Positions 55,730 to 64,000 of a stretch of DNA of 64,000 nt are shown in pieces. Each line of letters starts with the position of its first letter. Position 1 is the first letter of the stretch. The notes under the pieces were generated by a model. It was not told the origin of the DNA, ran no database searches, and was given only the letters and a program-made list of their open reading frames with translations. Source of the stretch: Callorhinus ursinus (lineage: Eukaryota; Chordata; Mammalia; Carnivora; Otariidae); NCBI RefSeq assembly GCF_003265705.1, contig NW_020312966.1:23933012-23997011 (forward strand), read 5' to 3'. Made by a program: the position numbers and the translations under genes.

Positions 55730-57465
55730 TTTAATTTTTTCTACAAAGGTAGAAATATGACATGAGAGAAAAAGAGAAAGACAAAAAGTAAAGAGAAAAT
55801 ATAAAAGAACCAGAGGTCTGAAACAGGTCCATGACACAACCAATATGTGTTCCAGAAAGAGAGCCCAGAGAAAATGCAAGGATAGAAGTTATTATAGAAA
55901 TCACTGAAGAAAATCTACCAAAGCTAAGATACCATGAATCTTCAGATGGAAAGAGGATACTGAAAGATTAGCAGGATATTAGATGTACTAAGGAAAAAAA
56001 GAAGATCCAGAGAGCACTGTAAGAGGGAAGAAATCGGTCACCTTCAAAGGAATAAAAATCAGACTGGCAACAGGCTATCTGCAATTATTAGACATCAGAA
56101 AACACTAAAATTTTTTTTAAAATGTATTAAAACAACTGGATATCCATATAGAGGAAAAAGAAGAATCCTGAGCCCTACCTCAAACCATACATGTAAACTG
56201 AGATGAGTTCTTGACTAAACATAATTAACTACAACAAAAAGATGGGAAAAAACACAGGAGAATATGTATCTTCATGACTTAGGGGTAGGAAGGACACCAA
56301 AAACAAAAGCCATAAATTTAAGAATTGATAAATTCATCAATTTTGAAACTTCTGTTCATCAAAAGATATTGTTAAGAAAATGAGTAGTCAAATCACAGAT
56401 TGAGAAAAAAATATTTCCAAAACATACTTGACAAAGTTCTAAAATCCAGAATATATAAAGAACCCTGCAAGAAAAAAAAAAGCCCTATAATTCAAAAAAG
56501 ATAATCCATGTTTTTATTTTTTATTTATTTTTAAAGATTTTATTTATTTATTTAGAGAGTGTGTGATTGGGGAGGAGCAGAGGGAGAGGAAGAGGAGGAA
56601 GGAGGAAAGAATCCCTAGTAGACTGTGGGGCCACCCCGGTGCCCCAAATAATCCATGTTTTTAAATGAGTGAAAGACTTAATTGATACTACCTAAAGGAA
56701 GATTTACAAATCACACATGAAGAACTGCTCAAAATCTTTAGAAATTAGGAATGAAAAACTAAGACCAAAATGAAATACCATTACATACTCAACAATATGG
56801 CTGAAATTGGGAAGACTGACAAATGTTGGCAAGGGTTGTGGAGCTACTGGAACTCTCATACTTTGTTGGCAGGGCTATAAAACAGGAAGACCATTTTGGC
56901 AGAAGATCTGAAGGTCCTCATAAAATGAAACTACTCTAGACTTCACAACTCCACTCCTAGCGATCTGTCCAAGAAAAATGGAAACTATGCCTACCAAAAG
57001 ATGTGTGCAAGAATGTGTGTAGCAGCTTTATTCACAAGAGCTGGAAACTGGAAACAGTCCCATGCATCCATCAGTAGAAAAATGGATAAACGGTGGTACA
57101 TTTCATACAAGGGAATGGATAGAGACCACAACACGGATGAGTATCAAAAACAGGATGCTGAAGGAAAGAATCCTTACACAAAAGCATGACTACTGTATGA
57201 GTCCATCTACATACTGTCCTAAACAGAGATAGTGAATCCATGATGAAAACAAATCAGAACAATGGTTACCCCTGGTTACCTCTGGTGCAGGGATTTAATG
57301 GGAAAGGATAGGAGGGAAGGTGCAATGTTCTGTATCTTGATATGGGTCTGGCTTGCACTGTCAAAACTCACTGAATGGTACACTTCAAATTTTGGCATTT
57401 TGCAGTCTAGAAATTTTAGCTCAAATGAAAAATATTGTAAACAAATATCAAACTCTAGGTAATGA
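55730..57465 (+). mobile_element. Old L1 (L1M type), plus strand, ORF2 end and 3' UTR
   Basis: Diverged L1: acatcagaaaacac, aatccagaatatataaagaa, acaaatgttggcaagggttg, tccactcctagcgatctgtc, tcattgaatggtacactt-like end at about 57370. All frames are broken. A SINE is inserted at 56516-56647. Confidence 0.85.
56516..56647 (-). mobile_element. Shortened CAN-SINE with 15-bp target duplication
   Basis: Minus-strand: taaagattttatttatttat ... gggccaccccggtgccccaa with a deleted middle. ataatccatgttttt at 56501-56515 and 56648-56662. Confidence 0.93.
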
Positions 57466-58262
57466 TATGCATGCTGATGGGTCTGGGAGTCAAGGGCAGG
57501 GTCATCTGCAACCTATTTCGAAATTCTGAGAAAATAAGATGGATCAATAGATGAACAGAGGGATGGATAAACGGATTTTAATAAAGCAAATATAATGTTA
57601 ATCACAGAATCTAAGTGATAGACAGATGGGTGTTCAATATAAAGTTCTTTCAATTTTTCTGTACTTTCAATTTTTTTCATAACATAGGGATAAAAGAAAA
57701 CAATGAAATATTACTTTCAACATTTGGAAGAAAATTATAAACCTAGAATTTTATGTACAGCTGAACTATCAATCAAGCTATTGATAAAGCTATTTTAGGC
57801 TTTCCAAGAAATCATGAGTTTTTTTGCCTACCCAGAATCGCTTAGGACACCATCTCTTCCTCATCCATGAGGTAGGGTCATCCTACCTCTCAACCTTAGG
57901 GGTAGGCAGGTGACCCAGGTTTGGCCAATAAGCTCACTTCATGCCCTGGGCCACAGGGATTGTTCAAACATGAGCCACGCAAGGTCCGTTAAGAGACTTC
58001 CCTGGGGATTTTACTGGAACTGTCAGTAAAGTAGTTTTAGTTTTGCTAGGATCACAGTCTGTGAAGAAGACATGAGCCTGGAGAGATGCTGGAACCTGTC
58101 TTTGCCAGCACATGACGTAAGCTTGCTTGAGCATGAAGCTGGCCTAGAAGGAAACAAACACAAGCATGGAAAAGAAGAAACAAGGCAGTGATGACACTGT
58201 TTGAGCTCCTGGATTCATTGTGGATCATAATTCTCTCATTCTTTAAATTAGAGTGGAGAAAA
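57466..58262. other. Intergenic, nothing recognised
   Basis: 0.8 kb; no gene or repeat family identified. Confidence 0.55.
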
Positions 58263-58301
58263 TATCTATCTATCTATCTATCTATCATCTATCTATCTAT
58301 C
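58263..58301. repeat. (TATC)n microsatellite
   Basis: About ten tatc units with one interruption (tatcatc), directly before an L1 3' end; likely grown from the L1 tail. Confidence 0.92.
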
Positions 58302-58920
58302 GATTTTATATAAATTCAAGTTAATTAACATATAGTGTATTATTAGTTTCAGGGGTAGAATTTAGTGATTCATCAGTTGCATATAACACCCAGTGCTCAT
58401 TCCATCACATTCCCTCCTTAATGCCCATCACCCAGTTACCCCATCCCTCTCCCCCTTCCCCTACAGCAACCCTGTTTGTTTCCTGTCTTGAGTCTCTTAT
58501 GGTTTGCCTCCCTCTCTGTTTTTATGTTATTTTTCCTTCCCTTCCCCTAGGTTCATCTGTTTTGTTTCTTAAATTCCACATATGAGTGAAATCATATGGT
58601 ATTTGTCTTTCTCTGACTTATTTCACTCAGCATTATACTCTCTAGCTCCATCCAGGTCATTGCAAATGGCAAGATTTCATTCTTTTTGGTGGCTGAGTAA
58701 TATTCCATCATATGAATGTGTGTGTGTGTGTGTATAATACATCTTCTTTATCCATTCATCAGTAAATGGACACACAGTAAATGTGTGTGTATATAATACA
58801 TCTTCTTTATCCATTCATCAGTAAATGGACACACAGTAAATGTGTGTGTATATAATACATCTTCTTTATCCATTCATCATAAATGGACACCTGGGCTCTT
58901 CCCATATTTTGGCTACTGTG
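58302..58920 (-). mobile_element. Carnivoran L1 3' end, minus strand, with tandem 59-bp units
   Basis: Reverse-complement L1: ttaattaacatatagtgtat, cacccagtgctcattccatc, cctccttaatgcccatcacc, gtaatattccatcatatgaa. From 58741 a 59-bp unit is repeated (58741, 58800, partial at 58859). Confidence 0.88.
58741..58880. repeat. 59-bp tandem repeat within L1
   Basis: Unit atcttctttatccattcatc ... gtgtgtgtatataatac, two full copies and a partial third, expanded together with the adjoining (TG)n. Confidence 0.93.
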
Positions 58921-59120
58921 TATTTTTAAAAAATACCTACTTTAGAGAGAGAGAGAACAAACATGTATGAGTGGGGGTTGGGGCAGAGGGAGAAAACCTC
59001 AAGCGGATGCCTCACTGCGCATGCAGCCCAATGCCGGGCTGATCCCACCACCCATGAAATCATCACCTGAACCAAAACCAAGGGTCAGATGCCCAATTGA
59101 CTGAGCCACCCAGGAACCCC
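58921..59120 (-). mobile_element. Older CAN-SINE
   Basis: Minus-strand: ttttaaaaaatacctacttt, gagagagagagaacaaacat, ending actgagccacccaggaaccc. Confidence 0.92.
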
Positions 59121-59162
59121 CAAATATTAATAATATAGTAAGAAAATCATATTTTCCCATTG

Positions 59163-59575
59163 CCGTGAGTTGAACAGTACCCCCCCCTTAAATTCATGTC
59201 CACATGGAACCTCAAAATGTGACATTATTTGGGCATGGGGTCTTTGCAGATATAACTAGTTAAGGATCTGGAGGTGAAGGCATCTTGGATTTAGGGTGGT
59301 CTTTCTCTGAGGAGGAAAGAATACACACAGTCACAGGGAAGGAGGCCATGAGAAGAGGGAGGCAGAGACTGGGGTATTGAAGCTGCAAGACAAGGAAAGC
59401 CAGGACTGCCGGAGCCACCAGAAGCTAGAAAGAAGGAAGGATTCTCCCCAGAGCCCAGAGACAGCATGGCCCTGCTGACGCTGTGATTTCAGGCTTCCAG
59501 TTTCCAGAACTATAGGAGAATAAACTTCTGTTGCGTTAAACCACCTAGCCTGTTAGCACTAGGAAACAAACATAC
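59163..59575 (+). mobile_element. MaLR-type (MLT1-like) solo LTR
   Basis: Old LTR pattern: gttgaacagtaccccccc, atgtccacatggaacctcaa, atttgggcatggggtctttg, ccagaactataggagaataa, cttctgttgcgttaaaccac. No internal region beside it. Confidence 0.75.
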
Positions 59576-59929
59576 CTCTCAATAAGGAAAAAAAAATTAG
59601 CAAACTAAAATGTGGCAAGATTTTTGAGCAACCAGTAGAATGAAAGAAAAGAGGATGTGTTTGTACAGATGTTAAGAGCACAGAGTTTTGAACGGTCCAG
59701 GGGTGGTTAACAACGGATCTTAGGGGGAAAAATCTACTCCTGGCACAATATTTGGCTCTACCGTGAACAATATTTATGTAGTCATAATAACGTAAGGCCT
59801 ATGTGTTGACATCATATTTTCAGAATAAACCCATAAACATAAAGCTCTTACTCTCACACACAGACTGTAAATGTGATCATCCTTGACAACGTGAAGCTAA
59901 AGATCTACCTGACAGAAATCGCTGGTGGA

Positions 59930-60186
59930 GCGTGTGACTCTTGATCTCAGGGCCATGAGTTTGAGCCCTATGTTGGTATAGAGTTTACTTTAAAAAAATA
60001 ATAATAATAATAATTAATAAATTATAAAATTACCATCATTTAAAAAACATTCTTTTTTTTTTTTTAGGTAGGCTCCATGCTGGGCATGGAGCCCAGTGTA
60101 GGGCCTGAACTCATGACTCCAAGATCAAGACCTAAACTGAGATCGAGAGTCAGATGCCCAACCAACTGAACCACCTAGGTGCCCCC
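59930..60186. mobile_element. Two old short CAN-SINEs in opposite orientation
   Basis: Plus-strand copy at about 59935-60030 (ggtggagcgtgtgactcttg, ending in an (aat)n tail) followed by a minus-strand copy at 60049-60186 (T run, ggtaggctccatgctgggca, ending accacctaggtgcccccc). Confidence 0.8.
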
Positions 60187-60696
60187 CAAAAAATTCTTAA
60201 AAAAAAAAAGTTGAAAAGTGGAAGGAGAAAGAGAAATGGAAGAACAAGAGCACTAGTCATCCCATTTTACTTTGTAAGTAATTAAGAAATACTCTCAAAT
60301 GTCGGATGGCAAGAAAAAAGCTCAGGACTAAAAATAATTTATACCTATCAAAAATTGGGAGGCAGAATGAGGTGAGATGATAAGGGGGCAGTGTTTCTGA
60401 GCCTAATTCTTATCTTTCATAAAGAGCAGAATGTCTAAACTGATAAATTAATAAACATATGCAACTTAAAAATACTTGTATAGTATTATTATTTAGAATT
60501 ATGGAGTAACCAGCAAGGCAAGAAAAAAAAGATCTGGTGGAAAGTAATTTCCTCCAGCATATTCTAGATCAAGGAAACTACATTGAAGCCTACATCTGGG
60601 CAATGGGCCTGGGGTTAAGGCAGGACTGTTTTTGTTTTTAATATTATCATTTCTATTTTTTATGTACATGAATGGCTTTGATAAAAATGCTGAAAG

Positions 60697-60914
60697 AGGG
60701 GCACCTGGGTGCTCAGTTAAGTGTCTGACTCTTGATTTTGGCTCAGGTCATGATCTCGGGGTTGTGAGACCGAGCCATAGAGTCTAAGGTGAGGCTCCGC
60801 ACTCAGCGGGGAGTCTGCTTGAGATTCTCTCTCTCTCTCCCTCTCCCTCTGCCCCTCCCCCTGCTCATGTGCTCTCTCTCTCTCTCTCTAGAATAAATAA
60901 ACCTTTTTTAAAAA
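60697..60914 (+). mobile_element. CAN-SINE with near-exact target duplication
   Basis: Plus-strand: aggggcacctgggtgctcag ... long (TC)n tract ... gaataaataaaccttttt. Flanks aaaaatgctgaaag / aaaaatgctaaaag. Confidence 0.95.
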
Positions 60915-61130
60915 ATGCTAAAAGCAAAGATGAGGTGGATCAGATTATAGATGGCCTTACAAGGACTAGGCAGGGAAATTTATACTAGATTTCGACCTGA
61001 CAATGGCACTGGGACAGGTGGTAAAGAGATGGATTTAGCATTTACTAGGAAAAGTCCAGAAGACCCAATGTCTGGATAGAAGATGACAGAGGTAAGTACA
61101 GAGGACAGTAGAGTTTTTTGGCCTGGGGGA

Positions 61131-61516
61131 CTGTAGTGGATGGAATTACCCACCCCCTTCCCCAGGTCTGTGTTAAAGCCCTCCAAATCCAGTACTCCAG
61201 ATTATGCCCGAATTTGGAGGTAAGGCCCTTAAAGGCATAATTAAGGTCAAATGAGGTCACTGGGGTGGGCTCTAATCCAGTGTGACTGGTGTCCTTCTAA
61301 GAGGCAGAGACACCAGCATTGTGTGTGGACACAGTAAGAAGGTAGCCAGTCTGCACACCACGGAGAGGCCTCAGGAGAAACCAAACCTGCCAGCACCTTG
61401 ATCTTGGACTTCCAGCCCCCAGAACTGTAAGGAAGTAAATTTCTGTTGTTAAGCCACCTTCAATCTCTCTTGTTTCTGTAGGTTTTTGCTACGGAAGCCC
61501 TATAAAACTAATACAG
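61131..61516 (+). mobile_element. MaLR-type solo LTR (second copy)
   Basis: tgtagtggatggaattaccc, gggctctaatccagtgtgac, cttctaagaggcagagacac, ccccagaactgtaaggaagt, ctgttgttaagccac, ending cctataaaactaatac. Same superfamily as 59163-59575; internal retroviral sequence is absent. Confidence 0.78.
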
Positions 61517-63520
61517 AGATGAAGAAAATGGCCATGCCATGACCAAAGGCAGGACAATGGGAAGGAGAAGTGAGTTTGGGAAGACAGATACCTTCAAATG
61601 ATGGTTCGAGTGAGCTAGCCAAGAGTTCTGCATGGTAAGCAGTGAGGGGCAAATGCCTAAGTGAGCAAGGGGCCCAGGCCTTTCCGGCACAGAGGTGCTG
61701 TAGGAAAGATGGGATTTGGGGATTTGGGAGTGAAAGAGCAAAGAGAGCCTGGGGGCCCCAGGGGCTGAGGAATGGGAGTATCCAGCAGGGGGAGGGCATG
61801 ACGGGGAGAAGCTGCACAAAGAGAAAGAACGGCAAGCTAGCAGGATGGAAGCCAAGAAGGGAGCATTTGAGGTAGGAGAAATCTTTTTTTTTTTTTTTCA
61901 AAGCACCAGAGAGGTCAAGGGATTGATAAAACAGAAAAGAATAATGGGGATTTAGCTAAAAAGAGGTCATTGTTGACCTTTAAGAGAACAGTTTCAGTGT
62001 AGCTGTGGGGAAGGAAACCGGATTGCCAAATATGCAGTGGGTTGAGACTATGGACAGAGGGAGGCAAGGAGGATTCAAGAGGTCGGGGAGGCCCCAGGGA
62101 GAAACAGCACGGTGGGGGTGATAAGGGACCCTCCAAGGACCCACTGCAGCTAAACGGGGAAGGAACCAAGGAGGTGGGAAACACAGAGAAAGAAGGGAAG
62201 TCCTCCAGTGTGGTGTAGGATGGGTGGGAATAGGAGGACTGAGTTTATTTCAGAAAGGAGGAAGGGTAAGACTGCCAGGGAGCCAGGAGGGAAGAGGCTG
62301 CAGAGATCTTGGGAACTAGGGGTCAGGGTAATTTCAAGACTGATTAGGAAGTCAATGGCCGCGAGGGTCAGGGAGGGCAGAGGGACCTGGGGGAAGGAGA
62401 GAAAGTCTGTTAGAAAGATTATGAGTTTATAGAAGTCAGTAAGAAATCGGTGAGAGGCCCCAAGCAGTCCTAACACCCCGTGACTATGACTATGGAAGCT
62501 TAAGCACTCATAAGAATAAAGAATTCAGGGCTGCCCGGAGCAGTTTACGTCACCTTTGTGTGACCTCAAGAAGCTCCTTCCTGAGTCATTTTCTGTGATT
62601 GCACTGCCGTTTCCAGTGTTCTGGAATTCCATCCCACAAGCTGACGGCCATTTATATATTCCGACGCCAGGAGGAGTCTCTGCTAGGAAGATTTTTAGTA
62701 CAAAATCAACTATTCTCTGTTCCATGTGAAGGATCTAAGTGGTCTGCAAAAGGCAACTGGCTAAAAGCTTTGCAGAAGAATATTCTGCTAAGCAAGATTA
62801 ACCGAGACCTCTGCGCATGCTAGACCCACAGAAAGAAGGGAACTTTGGAAGTAAAGATACGAGTCACTCGGAAGCTTGGTAGCCAGCATGCGCTGAACGG
62901 CTCAACAGTGGCCTCAGCATGCAGGCTCCTTGCTTCTGCTCTGCCAGGCCTATGCTGGTGGATTCATGAACTCAAAATGGTTCCCGTGGCTCCCAGCCTC
63001 TCAGCTACATTCAAAGGCAGAAAACAGCATAAAAGCCTTTGTCCTCCTGGGACTCCTCTCATCAGGGGAAAACATGTTATTTCCCAGTCGCCCTGCAGTG
63101 GTGTCCCCTCAAATCCACTTGCCATGCAAACAGATCACAGGCCTGGCTCCTCTTAGGTGTAAGGGAGGCTGACAAAAGGCTTGGCTGCTAGTGACTTATC
63201 CCGGGGGGGGGGGTTTACCCCCCAAACAAAAGCAGGGGGGTAGCTGTAGGGTAGGTAACAGTGTCTGTCACAGTGAAGTTAACCCATGCACATAAACATT
63301 TGGTCTTAATTCTGCATCACATTTTGTATCATGTTTTCTGGGTTTTTGATTTTGTTTTTTATGATTTTTTAAATCTTTCCCTCCATGGACTCTATTTTCT
63401 TGTATGGGTGTGACTATAGTGTATATGGGTGTTTTTCCTAATAAAGTATAAGGAAATACCCATCTGTATTTTTGTTCTAGTTGATACCTTTATAAATATA
63501 AATTCATATATTACATGTAA
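61517..63520. other. Intergenic, purine-rich, nothing clear
   Basis: 2 kb. 61540-62460 is purine-rich and resembles old unassigned repeat sequence; 62500-63520 shows no family I know. A G run lies at about 63203-63213. Open frames up to 133 codons here lack motifs. Confidence 0.5.
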
Positions 63521-63534
63521 TCCTCTATTTCTTT

Positions 63535-63719
63535 TTTTTTTAAGATTTTATTTATTTGAGAGAAAGAGAGCGAGACAGAGCATGATCGGGGCAGAGGGAG
63601 AGGGAGAAGCAGACTCCCCACTGAGCAGGGAGCCCGACATGGGGCTCAATCCCAAGACCCTGCAATCATGACCTGAGCCGAAGGCAGACACTTAACCGAC
63701 TGAGCCACCCAGGTGCCCC
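63535..63719 (-). mobile_element. CAN-SINE with 14-bp target duplication
   Basis: Minus-strand: taagattttatttatttgag ... actgagccacccaggtgccc. tcctctatttcttt at 63521-63534 and 63720-63733 is identical. Confidence 0.96.
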
Positions 63720-64000
63720 TCCTCTATTTCTTTAGACAGGACCAATGACTCCTTACTACGAGAACTGGTGAAATTAGTTTATTAACACTTTTCTCTCCTC
63801 CTGCTCTTTTTAGTATTTATCTTTACATTTTTAACTACACTTATTCTATAACACTTGATTTATCAGTTTTAAATGATCTATGATTATCACTGGCTATTAA
63901 GAATGATTGAATCAGCACAACTTAAATGACCTTCCTCTTTCTGTCACTTTTCCTCTCCCTACTATTGTTCACTATGTACTTTCTGTCTAGTCAAATGGGA

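Noticed and set aside
42800..64000. Search for GMNN or another intact gene in the right third
   Set aside because: No exon with GMNN or other known protein similarity was seen; only repeats, the NUMB retrocopy and unassigned sequence.
1..64000. CRISPR array, operon, prophage or other bacterial-type system
   Set aside because: Spliced genes, SINEs, L1s and CpG islands show mammalian nuclear DNA; the short tandem repeats found are slippage products without spacers.

Overview
The window is nuclear DNA from a placental mammal, most likely a non-canid caniform carnivoran (bear, seal or mustelid type). Genes are split by GT-AG introns, CpG islands sit at promoters, and about thirty tRNA-Lys-derived carnivoran SINEs (CAN-SINE/SINEC) lie in both orientations. 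Their right arm (ctgctcagcgggaagcctgc type) resembles arctoid copies rather than the dog or cat forms I know. Carnivoran and older L1, L2, MIR, Tigger and MaLR sequences make up most of the rest. The species itself cannot be read from the sequence.

Layout. (1) 1-14274, minus strand: TDP2 (tyrosyl-DNA phosphodiesterase 2), all seven coding exons, 358 codons; the 3' UTR runs towards the left edge. (2) About 13.7-14.76 kb: a CpG island forming a head-to-head promoter, with 405 bp between the TDP2 and ACOT13 start codons. (3) 14680-24743, plus strand: ACOT13 (hotdog-fold acyl-CoA thioesterase), three exons, 151 codons, with an 11-residue C-terminal extension relative to the human protein. (4) About 27165-42.5 kb, minus strand: C6orf62 (229 codons, five coding exons, unknown function), 3' UTR to a probable poly(A) signal at 27185, and a 1.6-kb CpG island at about 41.6-43.3 kb as its probable promoter. 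(5) 43.3-64 kb: no intact gene recognised. It holds a nearly full-length processed pseudogene of NUMB (about 43857-47396, minus strand, with 5' UTR, broken CDS, full 3' UTR, poly(A) and flanking repeats), several L1 3' ends, two MaLR-type solo LTRs and many SINEs.

TDP2-ACOT13-C6orf62 with this relative orientation matches human 6p22.3. KIAA0319 (left) and GMNN (right) would be expected outside the window, and neither is seen in it. The three genes are not an operon. TDP2 repairs topoisomerase II-DNA adducts, ACOT13 hydrolyses long-chain acyl-CoAs, and C6orf62 is uncharacterised. Only TDP2 and ACOT13 share a promoter region.

I found no undescribed multi-gene system. The most notable items are the NUMB retrocopy, a three-layer transposon nest in TDP2 intron 6, an 11-residue extension of ACOT13, and several short exact duplications. 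Comparisons with human proteins and mRNAs, and repeat family names, rest on recall and were not checked by any search.
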